64,000 bases of DNA from an uncultured Ruegeria sp. (GCF_947500045.1 NZ_CANMQQ010000012.1:94476-158475), one strand, 5' to 3'. Counted from the stretch's first letter, positions 17,836-26,950 are shown. The notes: generated from the letters alone by a model not told the origin. Made by a program: numbers and translations.

Positions 17836-18986
17836 AGCGGATCACGGAAGACTGGATTACCAAACAGGCCACGCAGGATGTCTGCACCGCCTTGACTGAT
17901 GGCGGGGCGCAGGCGTTTTTTGTGGGTGGCTGTGTGCGCAATGCGTTGTTGCAGGCCCCGGTTTCAGACATCGACATCGCCACGGATTCAAAGCCTGATC
18001 GGGTTATGGAGCTGGCGCAGGCAGCCGGGCTGAAACCGATCCCGACGGGGATCGACCATGGCACTGTGACTGTGGTCAGCAAAGGCATTCCGCATGAGGT
18101 CACTACGTTTCGCCGTGATGTCGAAACAGACGGTCGGCGCGCCGTCGTGGCCTTTTCCGACAAGGTTGAAGAAGACGCCGCGCGCCGCGATTTCACCATG
18201 AACGCGCTTTACGCCCGACCTGATGGCACGATTATCGACCCGCTAAATGGGCTGCATGACCTGCAAGCGAGACGGGTGCGATTCATCGGCGAAGCCAATG
18301 ATCGCATTCGCGAGGATTACCTAAGGTCGCTGAGGTATTTCAGGTTTCACGCTTGGTACGGGGATGCGAACGCAGGATTCGATGCCGATGCGCTGTCTGC
18401 AATTGCTACGAATCTGGACGGGTTAGAGACGCTTTCGCGCGAAAGGGTCGGGGCCGAAATGCTAAAGCTTCTGGCCGCACCGGATCCGGCACCCTCGGTC
18501 GCGATTATGGGCAGCACCGGTGTTCTGGCGCGACTGCTGCCCGGTGCTGATGACCGGGCTCTGGCGATCCTGACCAAGCTGGAACAAGACGCCCACGCCG
18601 TACCCGAAGCGATTCGCCGTTTAGCTGCGATTGCATCGCCCGAGGTGGCCAAGCCCCTGCGACTTAGTCGGGCGCAACTGCAGCGCCTGACCCGCATGCG
18701 CGAAGAAGCAATGGCAACCACCAGCGTTGCCGAGCTTGGTTATCGCTACGGGTCTGAGGGCGGCCTGCACGAGACACTTCTGCGCTGTGCATTTCACGAA
18801 CAGCCCTGGACACAAGGGCTGAGCCAGGCCTTGGAACAAGGGGCTGCTGCGAGTTTCCCGATCAAGGCGGTCGACCTGATCCCTGCCTTCTCGGGCCCCG
18901 CGCTGGGTGCCAAACTGGCCGAGCTTGAGGCGCGCTGGATCGCCTCGGATTTCGCACTCAGCCGCGCAGAATTGCTGGCTGAATGA
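17832..18986 (+). CDS. cca: CCA tRNA nucleotidyltransferase / poly(A) polymerase family protein
   Basis: This enzyme adds or repairs the 3'-terminal CCA of tRNAs without a template. The nucleotidyltransferase head FVGGCVRNALLQAPVSDIDIAT, with the DxD metal pair, is near residues 31-53. The RRDFTMNAL motif, the DLQARRVRFIG segment and RIREDYLRSLRYFRF follow as expected for class II enzymes. Length is 384 aa. It overlaps the Nudix gene by 4 nt and ends about 200 nt before an ABC exporter pair. Specificity for CCA rather than poly(A) is inferred from the group's gene content. Confidence 0.93.
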   Translation: MKRITEDWITKQATQDVCTALTDGGAQAFFVGGCVRNALLQAPVSDIDIATDSKPDRVMELAQAAGLKPIPTGIDHGTVTVVSKGIPHEVTTFRRDVETDGRRAVVAFSDKVEEDAARRDFTMNALYARPDGTIIDPLNGLHDLQARRVRFIGEANDRIREDYLRSLRYFRFHAWYGDANAGFDADALSAIATNLDGLETLSRERVGAEMLKLLAAPDPAPSVAIMGSTGVLARLLPGADDRALAILTKLEQDAHAVPEAIRRLAAIASPEVAKPLRLSRAQLQRLTRMREEAMATTSVAELGYRYGSEGGLHETLLRCAFHEQPWTQGLSQALEQGAAASFPIKAVDLIPAFSGPALGAKLAELEARWIASDFALSRAELLAE

Positions 18987-19066
18987 ACTGAAGTCTCAAA
19001 AGGGGATGACAAATCAGATTTCTTTTGGCAGGGTGCGGCTAACTCATGAAGGACGGAGGAATGCGA

Positions 19067-19093
19067 ATGTATTACGGGATCTGGTTCGGCTAA
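19067..19093 (+). CDS. Candidate aromatic-rich leader peptide (8 codons)
   Basis: A tiny frame encodes MYYGIWFG, four of whose eight residues are Tyr, Tyr, Trp and Phe. The near-perfect ribosome site GGACGGAGG lies 7 nt upstream; two further in-frame ATGs (19046, 19061) would only lengthen it. It stands in the 195 nt gap between cca and the ABC exporter genes. Its SD core GGAGGA (19055-19060) is complementary to TCCTCC (19176-19181), which directly precedes the exporter ATG. A regulatory leader is the simplest reading, but nothing proves that it is translated. Confidence 0.4.
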   Translation: MYYGIWFG

Positions 19094-19168
19094 AACCCGG
19101 AACGCTTTGACCCGTAAGGGTGGTGTTCTGGCGCCATCTTTCTTCGCATGACCTGTTATCTGCTCAGT

Positions 19169-19182
19169 TGGAGCATCCTCCA
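19169..19182 (+). promoter_or_regulatory. Ribosome-site-sequestering mini-hairpin before the ABC exporter
   Basis: TGGAG (19169-19173) pairs with CTCCA (19178-19182) around a CATC loop, hiding the presumed SD GGAG and the A of the start codon. The TCCTCC stretch mimics the anti-Shine-Dalgarno sequence and can alternatively pair with the leader SD at 19055-19060. Confidence 0.35.
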
Positions 19183-21020
19183 TGTTTCGCTATTTCGAAA
19201 ACCTTGTAGACCCTTTTGCCACCTATGAAGAAGTTGACACGCCGCCGACGCGGCTGTGGCCCTTCATGCTGGAATATTCACGCCCGTTTTTTCGCGTATT
19301 TGCGTGGACAGCGCTGATTTCGATCGTTGTGGCGGCGGTTGAGATCGGCTTGATCTACTATATGGGCCGTATCGTCGATCTGCTGAGCAGCGCACCGGCC
19401 GAGCTGTGGCAGACCTACGGAACCGAACTGATGTTGATTGCCTTGTTCGTGCTGGTTCTGAGGCCGCTTTTGCATGTCGTCGACGTGCTGTTGCTGAACA
19501 ATGCGATTCTGCCGAACTTTGGCACGCTAATCCGGTGGCGAGCGCATAAACACGTTTTGCGTCAATCCGTTGGCTGGTTCGAAAACGACTTTGCCGGACG
19601 CATCGCGAACCGCATCATGCAGACCCCGCCTGCCGCGGGTGAGGTGGTGTTTCAGGTCTTCGACGCGATCTCGTTCGCGCTAGCCTATATGATCGGCGCG
19701 GCCATTCTGCTGATCGCAGCCGATGCGCGTCTGCTTTTGCCGTTGCTGATCTGGCTCGTTTTTTACGCGGCTTTGATCGCCTGGACAGTCAAACGCGTCG
19801 GACCTGCGTCGCAGGCGGCTTCGGACGCGCGTTCGACTGTGACGGGGCGGGTGGTCGACAGCTATACCAATATTCACTCGGTCAAGATGTTCGCGCATAA
19901 TACGCAAGAACTGGACTATGCCCGCGAAGCGATCGAAGAAACCCGCCGTACATTCCAGACCGAGATGCGGATTTTCACCATCATGGATGCTGTTCTGGTC
20001 ACTCTGAACGGCCTGTTGATCGTAGGGGTCGTCGGCTGGGCCATGCTGCTGTGGGCGCAGGGCAGCGCCTCGGTTGGTGTAGTGGCAGCGGCGACTGCAT
20101 TGACCCTTCGGCTGAATTCAATGACAGGGTGGATCATGTGGGCCCTGACGAGCTTTTTCCGAGAGCTTGGGATCGTCGCCGAAGGGATGCAAACGATCGC
20201 GCAGCCTGTTGGACTGTTAGATGCGCCAGATGCCAAACCCCTGCAGCTGGAACGGGGTCAGATCGATATCCGCGATTTGTCGCACCACTATGGCCGTGAA
20301 ACTGGCGGGCTGGATCACGTTAACCTGACGATCAAACCGGGTGAAAAAATCGGCCTGATCGGGCGTTCGGGCGCGGGTAAATCGACCCTAGTAAAGCTGC
20401 TTTTGCGGTTCTACGATATTGAACAAGGTGCAATTTTGATCGATGGGCAGGATATCGCCAAGGTGACGCAAGACAGTCTGCGCTGCCATATCGGGATGGT
20501 CCAGCAGGACAGTGCGTTGTTGCACCGTTCGGTACGTGACAACATTCTCTATGGTCGCCCCGATGCAACCGAGGCGCAGATGATAGATGCTGCAAGACAA
20601 GCCGAAGCGCATGAGTTCATTCTGGACCTGCAAGACCCGAAAGGGCGCACCGGCTATGATGCGCATGTGGGTGAACGTGGTGTGAAATTGTCCGGAGGTC
20701 AGCGGCAACGGATCACCCTTGCGCGGGTGATTTTGAAGGACGCCCCGATTTTGCTGTTGGATGAGGCCACATCCGCCCTAGATTCCGAGGTCGAAGCTTC
20801 GATTCAGGAAACACTCTACGGTATGATGCAAGGTAAATCCGTGATCGCCATCGCACACAGGCTCAGCACTATCGCCCAGATGGATCGTATACTGGTCATG
20901 GATGGCGGTCGGATCGTCGAACAGGGCGGCCATTCCGATCTGTTGGCTCAAGGGGGGCTTTACGCCCAGTTCTGGGCGCGGCAATCTGGGGGCTTCCTGA
21001 ACCCGGAGGCCGCTGAATGA
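19182..21020 (+). CDS. ABC exporter half-transporter (TMD-NBD fusion), first of pair
   Basis: This ABCB-type exporter half has six predicted membrane helices in the first 320 residues and a nucleotide-binding domain in the last 260. Walker A GRSGAGKST, signature LSGGQRQR, Walker B ILLLDEATSALD and switch AIAHRLST are all intact over 612 aa. The gene overlaps the next exporter half by 4 nt (ATGA), and the pair share long identical stretches, so a heterodimer is likely. The substrate is not evident; MsbA-like lipid or drug export are the usual roles. Expression may be set by the leader upstream. Confidence 0.93.
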   Translation: MFRYFENLVDPFATYEEVDTPPTRLWPFMLEYSRPFFRVFAWTALISIVVAAVEIGLIYYMGRIVDLLSSAPAELWQTYGTELMLIALFVLVLRPLLHVVDVLLLNNAILPNFGTLIRWRAHKHVLRQSVGWFENDFAGRIANRIMQTPPAAGEVVFQVFDAISFALAYMIGAAILLIAADARLLLPLLIWLVFYAALIAWTVKRVGPASQAASDARSTVTGRVVDSYTNIHSVKMFAHNTQELDYAREAIEETRRTFQTEMRIFTIMDAVLVTLNGLLIVGVVGWAMLLWAQGSASVGVVAAATALTLRLNSMTGWIMWALTSFFRELGIVAEGMQTIAQPVGLLDAPDAKPLQLERGQIDIRDLSHHYGRETGGLDHVNLTIKPGEKIGLIGRSGAGKSTLVKLLLRFYDIEQGAILIDGQDIAKVTQDSLRCHIGMVQQDSALLHRSVRDNILYGRPDATEAQMIDAARQAEAHEFILDLQDPKGRTGYDAHVGERGVKLSGGQRQRITLARVILKDAPILLLDEATSALDSEVEASIQETLYGMMQGKSVIAIAHRLSTIAQMDRILVMDGGRIVEQGGHSDLLAQGGLYAQFWARQSGGFLNPEAAE

Positions 21021-22849
21021 GGATTGCCGACCTCATCCAACCGTTCAAAAACATCGAAACGCCCCCGCCGCAAACATTGGGGGCGTTCATACGCTGGAGC
21101 CTGTCGGGCGCCTGGCCGATGCTGTTTGTTGCAGCAGCGTTCTCAGCAATTGCGGGTGCAATGGAGGCGGGTACCGCCTGGGTTTTGGGCCGTGTCATTG
21201 ATCTGGCCACGACCAGCGGACCGGAGGCGTTTCTATCTGGTGGTAATCTCACGATCATTCTGGGCTCTGTTGCGTTCTTTATGTTGCTGCGACCCGCGTT
21301 GTTTGGACTGTCATCGGTCGCTAACAACTACATCGTCATGCCCAACATCACACCGTTGGTTCTAGCCAAGTTGAACCGTTGGACGCTGGGTCAATCGGTG
21401 ACCTATTTCGATGACGATTTTGCGGGCCGGATCGCTCAGAAGCAAATGCAGACGTCGAACGCCATGACGCAGGTGGTGTCCGAAACGATCAGTGCGATTG
21501 TCTTCGCCATGGCCTCGCTTGCGGGATCTTTGCTTTTGTTAGGCTCTATTCATCCACTTGTGACGGCCCCGTTTGTCGTTTGGCTTGCCGTCTATTTTCT
21601 GCTTGTGCGTTGGTACCTGCCGCGCATCCGCGCCCGTTCTGCCTCACGTGCCGGGGCGCGTGCGATGGTGTCGGGGCAAGTGGTCGACACGATCACAAAC
21701 ATCAAGACTGTAAAGTTGTTTGCCCATTCCGAGGCTGAAGATCACTCCGCGCGCAATTCAATGGTCGACCTGCGCGAACGGTCGTTGGAATTTGGCAAGC
21801 TCTCGGCCAGCTTCCGCTTCGTTTTGATGACGCTGGCAGGGATTTTGCCGGTCCTGCTGATTGGGGCGACGTTGTGGCTGTGGCAAGCGGGCAGCGCGAC
21901 TGCCGGAGATATTGTGGCGGCGGGGGCCGTCGCGATCCGCATATCGCAAATGACCGGCTGGGTCAGCTTCACGCTGATGGGTCTGTACGCAAATATCGGT
22001 GAGATCGAGAACGGGATGCAGACCTTGGCCAAGCGCGACCGGGTTGAGGACGCACCAAATGCCTCCACGCTGGTGGTTTCAGAGGGTGAGATCGCGTTTG
22101 AACATGTCAGCTTTGCCTATGGGCGTGATATCGGGGGCGTCTCCGACCTGCATTTCACCGCTTCGCCGGGTGAGAAGCTGGGTGTCGTTGGGGCATCCGG
22201 CGCGGGGAAGTCGACCTTGGTGTCACTGCTTCTAAGGCTCTATGACGGGGAAAAAGGCGCAATCTGTATCGATGGCCAGGACGTATCGCAGGTGACGCAA
22301 GACAGCCTGCGCCGGCAGATCGGGATGGTCACGCAGGAAACCGCGATGTTCAACCGCTCGGCACGAGAGAACATCCTTTATGGCCGCCCTGCCGCGTCCG
22401 AGTCAGACCTGATCGAGGCTGCGACCAAGGCCGAAGCACACGAATTCATCCTTGGCCTTGAGGATGCGCAGGGGCGCAAGGGCTATGATGCGCATCTGGG
22501 TGAACGGGGTGTGAAACTCAGCGGTGGACAGCGTCAAAGGATCGCTTTGGCTCGCGCCATCCTGAAGGACGCGCCCATCCTTGTGCTGGATGAGGCGACG
22601 TCGGCGCTGGATTCCGAGGTCGAGGCGTCGATCCAAACCGCATTGCACCGGGTGATGCAGGGCAAGACCGTTCTGGCCATCGCCCATCGCCTGTCCACGC
22701 TCAGCGAGATGGACCGGATCATTGTCCTGGACCACGGACATATCGTGGAAAGCGGCACGCATGAGGTTCTGTTGGAACGTGGCGGGCTCTACGCCCGGTT
22801 CTGGCATCGCCAATCCGGTGGGTTCATTCAGGCGGAGGCGGCAGAATAA
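21017..22849 (+). CDS. ABC exporter half-transporter (TMD-NBD fusion), second of pair
   Basis: This 610 aa protein has the same layout as its upstream neighbour: six-helix membrane domain, then NBD with Walker A GASGAGKST, LSGGQRQR, ILVLDEATSALD and AIAHRLST. Both NBDs have an intact catalytic glutamate, so neither site looks degenerate. The NBDs are much more alike than the membrane domains, as after an old tandem duplication. Translational coupling through the ATGA overlap supports a 1:1 heterodimer. The substrate is unknown. Confidence 0.93.
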   Translation: MRIADLIQPFKNIETPPPQTLGAFIRWSLSGAWPMLFVAAAFSAIAGAMEAGTAWVLGRVIDLATTSGPEAFLSGGNLTIILGSVAFFMLLRPALFGLSSVANNYIVMPNITPLVLAKLNRWTLGQSVTYFDDDFAGRIAQKQMQTSNAMTQVVSETISAIVFAMASLAGSLLLLGSIHPLVTAPFVVWLAVYFLLVRWYLPRIRARSASRAGARAMVSGQVVDTITNIKTVKLFAHSEAEDHSARNSMVDLRERSLEFGKLSASFRFVLMTLAGILPVLLIGATLWLWQAGSATAGDIVAAGAVAIRISQMTGWVSFTLMGLYANIGEIENGMQTLAKRDRVEDAPNASTLVVSEGEIAFEHVSFAYGRDIGGVSDLHFTASPGEKLGVVGASGAGKSTLVSLLLRLYDGEKGAICIDGQDVSQVTQDSLRRQIGMVTQETAMFNRSARENILYGRPAASESDLIEAATKAEAHEFILGLEDAQGRKGYDAHLGERGVKLSGGQRQRIALARAILKDAPILVLDEATSALDSEVEASIQTALHRVMQGKTVLAIAHRLSTLSEMDRIIVLDHGHIVESGTHEVLLERGGLYARFWHRQSGGFIQAEAAE

Positions 22850-22888
22850 GGGGTTTTGTTGCGCCCAAACCCTAGGTATCAGGCCCCC

Positions 22889-24118
22889 ATGACGCAGCAG
22901 CACACCATAATTCGTCTTGGTCATCAGGGCGACGGGATCGCCGATGGCCCGATCTATGTCCCCCGTACCCTACCGGGTGAGGTGGTCAGCGGCACGCTAA
23001 ACGGGCAGGTACTGGCTGATATCCGTGTCGAAACCCCGTCGGATCAGCGGGTGAAAGTCCCTTGTCGTCATTACAAGGCCTGTGGTGGTTGCCAATTGCA
23101 GCACGCAGCCGATGAATTCGTCGCTGATTGGAAGGTTGAAGTGGTGCGCAACGCGCTGGCCGCGCAGGGGCTCGATGCCCCGATGCGGCCCATTCACACC
23201 TCACCTGAATACTCACGCCGCCGAGCCACGATTGCCGTGCGTCGTACGAAAAAGGGTACTTTGGCTGGGTTCCATGGACGTGCCTCGGACACGATCACAG
23301 AAATCCCCGATTGCCATCTGTTGCACCCCTCTTTGACCCGCGCCATCCCGGTGGCCGAGGCACTTGCCCTATTGGGAGGCAGCCGAAAAGGCGTGCTGGC
23401 CGTGACGCTAACCCTGTCCGAAGGCGGACTGGATGTGGCGGTCAAAGGGGGCAAGCCGCTGGATGGCCCATTGGAGATGGCATTGGCGCAAGCCACTGAG
23501 CATCACGGCCTCGCCCGGCTCAGTTGGGATGATGAGGTCATCGCCATGCGCACGCCACCGGTCCAGCACTTTGGACCCGTCGGCGTCGTCCCACCGCCCG
23601 GAGCGTTCCTACAAGCCACGAAGGACGGAGAACAGGCTCTATTACGGGCGATTACCGAGGCAACGCAGGGTGCCAAGCGGATTGTCGACCTGTTTGCGGG
23701 CTGCGGAACTTTCTCTCTTCCTCTGGCGCAATCGGCCGAAGTGCACGCGGTCGAAGGTGAGGCCGAAATGACCAAAGCCATGGATCAGGGCTGGCGTAAG
23801 GCGCAAGGTCTGAAACAGGTCACGACTGAAGCGCGGGACCTGTTCCGCCGCCCCCTCATGCCTGATGAGCTGAAGAAATTCGATGCCGCCGTGCTTGATC
23901 CGCCGCGCGCTGGCGCCGAGGCGCAGGTCGCTGAACTGGCGCAGGCCCGGCGTCTGGTGATCGCTTATGTCTCGTGCAACCCGGTGACCTTTGCCCGCGA
24001 CGCAAAAATATTGGTTAACGCCGGATATACCCTTGAATGGGTGCAGGTGGTTGACCAATTTCGATGGTCGTCACACACCGAACTTGCCGCCCGGTTCACC
24101 CTGAACCCAAAGCTCTGA
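22889..24118 (+). CDS. TrmA/RlmD-family RNA (uracil-C5) methyltransferase
   Basis: This SAM-dependent enzyme methylates C5 of a uridine in 23S rRNA or tRNA. A CRHYKACGGCQLQH cluster near residues 60-73 should hold an Fe-S centre, the SAM site is DLFAGCGTFSLPLA, and DPPRAGA, catalytic YVSCNP and the terminal HTELAARF segment complete the family set. The first 45 residues resemble a TRAM RNA-binding fold. ATG 22889 (409 aa) is chosen over an upstream frame starting with a weak codon at 22856. The rRNA position cannot be assigned from sequence alone. Confidence 0.92.
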   Translation: MTQQHTIIRLGHQGDGIADGPIYVPRTLPGEVVSGTLNGQVLADIRVETPSDQRVKVPCRHYKACGGCQLQHAADEFVADWKVEVVRNALAAQGLDAPMRPIHTSPEYSRRRATIAVRRTKKGTLAGFHGRASDTITEIPDCHLLHPSLTRAIPVAEALALLGGSRKGVLAVTLTLSEGGLDVAVKGGKPLDGPLEMALAQATEHHGLARLSWDDEVIAMRTPPVQHFGPVGVVPPPGAFLQATKDGEQALLRAITEATQGAKRIVDLFAGCGTFSLPLAQSAEVHAVEGEAEMTKAMDQGWRKAQGLKQVTTEARDLFRRPLMPDELKKFDAAVLDPPRAGAEAQVAELAQARRLVIAYVSCNPVTFARDAKILVNAGYTLEWVQVVDQFRWSSHTELAARFTLNPKL

Positions 24119-24134
24119 CACAAGGACCATCCGC

Positions 24135-24920
24135 ATGGGGAAAACCCAACGCCTGCTGACAATGATCGAAGCTCCGGCCTTTGGACGGTTCATAACCGGT
24201 GTCATTATCTTCAATGCAGTATTGCTTGGGATGGAGACCTCGCCCACGCTGATGGAGGCTGCGGGACCGCTGATCGTGACGCTCGACAGCATTTGCCTTG
24301 CAATTTTCGTCGCTGAGATCGGGATGAAGCTGGTCGCCACCGGGCGCAGGTTCTTCACCAATGGTTGGAATATCTTCGATTTCATCATCGTCGGCATTGC
24401 GCTGGTACCCGGGGGCGCTGGTTTGTCTGTGCTACGAGCCCTGCGTATCCTGCGGGTTCTGCGCGTCATCTCGGTCGCGCCGCGTCTGCGCCGTGTGGTT
24501 GAAGGTTTCATCTCGGCCCTGCCGGGCATGGCCAGCGTGTTCCTGTTGATGGCAATCCTGTTCTATATCGGAGCCGTAATCTCGACCAAACTGTTTTCGA
24601 CCACCTTCCCCGACTGGTTTGGTGATTTGGGCCTCTCGGCCTACACACTCTTCCAGATCATGACATTGGAAAGCTGGTCCATGGGCATCGTCCGCCCGGT
24701 GATGGAGATTTACCCCTACGCCTGGTTGTTCTTTGTGCCCTTCATCATGGTGACCACATTTGCGGTGGTGAACTTGCTGGTTGGCTTGATCGTGAACTCG
24801 ATGCAAGACGCGCACCATGCTGAGGATGAGGTTAAAACCGACGCCTATCGCGACGAGGTGCTGGAACGGCTGCAAGCGATCGAGCAACGCCTGATCGGGC
24901 AAGCGAACATCAAAAAGTGA
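24135..24920 (+). CDS. Bacterial voltage-gated sodium channel (BacNav, NavAb-like)
   Basis: This is a six-helix, one-domain ion channel subunit of 261 aa that would assemble as a tetramer. The S4 voltage sensor carries arginines every third residue (R101, R104, R107, R110). The pore selectivity filter is TLESWSM at residues 177-183, the same sequence as the structurally known NavAb channel and close to TLESWAS of NaChBac. A charged linker and a coiled-coil-forming C-terminus (EVLERLQAIEQRL) follow S6. Marine Rhodobacteraceae are known to carry such channels. Sodium selectivity is inferred from the filter. It starts 16 nt after the methyltransferase gene. Confidence 0.95.
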   Translation: MGKTQRLLTMIEAPAFGRFITGVIIFNAVLLGMETSPTLMEAAGPLIVTLDSICLAIFVAEIGMKLVATGRRFFTNGWNIFDFIIVGIALVPGGAGLSVLRALRILRVLRVISVAPRLRRVVEGFISALPGMASVFLLMAILFYIGAVISTKLFSTTFPDWFGDLGLSAYTLFQIMTLESWSMGIVRPVMEIYPYAWLFFVPFIMVTTFAVVNLLVGLIVNSMQDAHHAEDEVKTDAYRDEVLERLQAIEQRLIGQANIKK

Positions 24921-24975
24921 TTTAATTTTTGCGCAATTCTGGCATAGTAATAACCAATAAAAAGAGCAGCAGGCA

Positions 24976-25503
24976 GTGAAAACAATGGATCGTCGAGCAT
25001 TTGGATTGGGGGCGGTGGCTACGCTGAGCCTTTCGGCATGTGCCTCAGCCAAACCCAAATTCCTTTCTTACCGCGGGCCCGAGGTGACCTCATTGGTCAT
25101 CAACAAAGGCTCGCGTAAATTGTATCTTCTTCATAACGAACAGATTTTGCGGGAATACGATGTCGAGCTGGGGTTTGCGCCCGACGGCACGAAAACCAAA
25201 AAAGGTGATGGCCGCACGCCCGAGGGCACTTATCTGATCGACCGCCGTAATCCGCGCAGCCGGTATCATCTGTCGTTGGGTATCTCTTATCCAAATTCGG
25301 AAGACAGGGCGAAAGCCAAGGCAGCAGGCGTGGATCCGGGGGGCGATATTTTCATTCATGGACAACCCAACCTGCGGTCCGAATTCAAGCGGGCGAAGAA
25401 GACCCCAGATTGGACGGCAGGCTGCATTGCGGTCAAAAATGAAGAGATCGAAGAGATCTACGCCATGGTGAATGAAGGTACCGTCATAACCCTGCGCCCC
25501 TAA
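24976..25503 (+). CDS. YafK-type L,D-transpeptidase-fold lipoprotein
   Basis: This exported 175 aa protein has a YkuD (L,D-transpeptidase) domain. The leader has a twin-arginine-like DRRAFGLGAV start and an LSAC lipobox near residue 22, implying a lipid-anchored periplasmic protein. The catalytic region shows FIHGQPN and WTAGCIAVKNEEIEEIY. An Ala follows GCI in place of the usual Arg, as in the YafK/DpaA subgroup, one member of which cleaves peptidoglycan-lipoprotein links rather than making crosslinks. Start is GTG 24976, or ATG 24985. The 3' end lies 7 nt from the convergent sulfotransferase gene. Confidence 0.87.
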   Translation: MKTMDRRAFGLGAVATLSLSACASAKPKFLSYRGPEVTSLVINKGSRKLYLLHNEQILREYDVELGFAPDGTKTKKGDGRTPEGTYLIDRRNPRSRYHLSLGISYPNSEDRAKAKAAGVDPGGDIFIHGQPNLRSEFKRAKKTPDWTAGCIAVKNEEIEEIYAMVNEGTVITLRP

Positions 25504-25510
25504 ACGTGGT

Positions 25511-26944
25511 TCAGAGCGGCTTCCAGTTACCAAATCCATACAATACGTAGTCGCGCTGATAAGCTTCGGTTGTCAGCGCTTCCAACTGCGCGTCGTAAAT
25601 CTGCTCCAGCGAAAAAGGTGCGTCCGGTTTTGCTTTGACCGGCATCGGCGGGGCCTTGTGGCCCACTTTGCGGGCCAACTCGGGTAAGGCGGCAGCTAAC
25701 TCATCCTCGCGCAGGATCAGATCAGGAGTTGTGAAACTGGACATACCTTCCAGCGTTTGTGCCTGCCCGCACCATTCCCCATCGACACGGATCGGCGTCT
25801 GACCTGCCAGAATACTGCGCAGCATGCGCAGATACGCGGAAAAGGCTTCGTAATGCTGATCAAGCGTATAGGTGCCCAGATCCCCTTTGGCTGGAAGCGG
25901 CACTTTATATCGCCTGCTCAGCATGTTGCGGATGGTCACATATGCGCCGGGCCCGGTATGGAGGATACGATTGCAGAATACCGCATGCGCGCGGGCCAGC
26001 GGATGGCGCAGCACCGTAAACTTGCGATGCCCCGGATGGGATTGCATCCATTGGCGCGTCTGTTTCTGGTTGCGGCCAGTAATCAGGTCGCCGGGGTTCA
26101 CCCCGTCGAGATCGGCAAGCCACTGTATGATCTCTGCTTCGGGCCCGCCGCGTACCGGGAGGTACATCAGAGGCGTATGCAATGCGCCCACATAGCGCGA
26201 TACGGACGGTCCACGGCGTGGTTCAAAGTTCGGAATGTTGTGCAGTTTGAACCGGTCATATTGCGACAGGGCGCGCTCCATCTCGTCCGGGTTGGTCACT
26301 TTTGACTGGGCTGGTGCCGGATTCTGGCGCTTGAGGTGCTGGTTCAGCTCATCAAGACGGGAACCAACGCCCAGCCATGCGGCCAGGCCATTCAGTACTT
26401 CAAGATCATTCAGATCGTCATAGTCGATATAGAATGGGGCCTGTCCGGTTGTTTGCAGGTGTTTGAGAACGGTCTGCTGAAACGCCTTTCGCTGATCAAG
26501 CTGATCGGCGAATTCGTCGGCGTCGAACGTCACCTGTGCATCGCGCCGCTGCTTGATATTTACCAGCCTCCATTGCTTTGTTTCCAAAGCGATTTTCCAG
26601 GAAATGTAACTGTCCAGCGGATTGCGCATCAAAATGATCTTGGCGCAACGTGGATCATCAAGCGCAGGTGTCAGCGCTCGTGCATCGTGGTCGCTAAAGA
26701 AGCGAAAGCCGTTCATTTCGCCCGGTGCGTTTCGGATCGCGTCGATCAGGGCCAGCGGGTCTCGTTCACGATCTTCCAGCGAAAAACCCAGAACCTCTTC
26801 CAGTTTCGGCAGCCCGACGAAATAGGGATTAAACGCCTCACCATAACATGTGACCCCGTCCAGCGTGTTCAACTGTGATTCCAGCAGGTTTGACCCGGTG
26901 CGCATATCGGCGAGAACGATGAAGTAATCGAAGCGGCGGGTCAT
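25511..26944 (-). CDS. Sulfotransferase with possible second sulfotransferase-like half
   Basis: This 477 aa protein starts with a PAPS-dependent sulfotransferase domain. The 5'-phosphosulfate loop is ADMRTGSNLLES near residues 12-23 and the 3'-phosphate motif is ILMRNPLDSYISWK near 105. A second RHPLARAHAVFCNR segment near residue 310 resembles the 3'-phosphate motif of another sulfotransferase family, so the C-terminal half may be a second, N-terminally reduced domain. It is the last gene of the glycan operon that begins with cysQ, whose product removes the PAP by-product. I infer sulfation of a surface glycan. The acceptor is unknown. Confidence 0.85.
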   Translation of the reverse strand: MTRRFDYFIVLADMRTGSNLLESQLNTLDGVTCYGEAFNPYFVGLPKLEEVLGFSLEDRERDPLALIDAIRNAPGEMNGFRFFSDHDARALTPALDDPRCAKIILMRNPLDSYISWKIALETKQWRLVNIKQRRDAQVTFDADEFADQLDQRKAFQQTVLKHLQTTGQAPFYIDYDDLNDLEVLNGLAAWLGVGSRLDELNQHLKRQNPAPAQSKVTNPDEMERALSQYDRFKLHNIPNFEPRRGPSVSRYVGALHTPLMYLPVRGGPEAEIIQWLADLDGVNPGDLITGRNQKQTRQWMQSHPGHRKFTVLRHPLARAHAVFCNRILHTGPGAYVTIRNMLSRRYKVPLPAKGDLGTYTLDQHYEAFSAYLRMLRSILAGQTPIRVDGEWCGQAQTLEGMSSFTTPDLILREDELAAALPELARKVGHKAPPMPVKAKPDAPFSLEQIYDAQLEALTTEAYQRDYVLYGFGNWKPL

Positions 26945-26950
26945 TAAGCG

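Noticed and set aside
23965..24529. Antisense frames at the start of the sodium channel gene
   Set aside because: They lie opposite well-defined S1-S4 sequence and lack ribosome sites.
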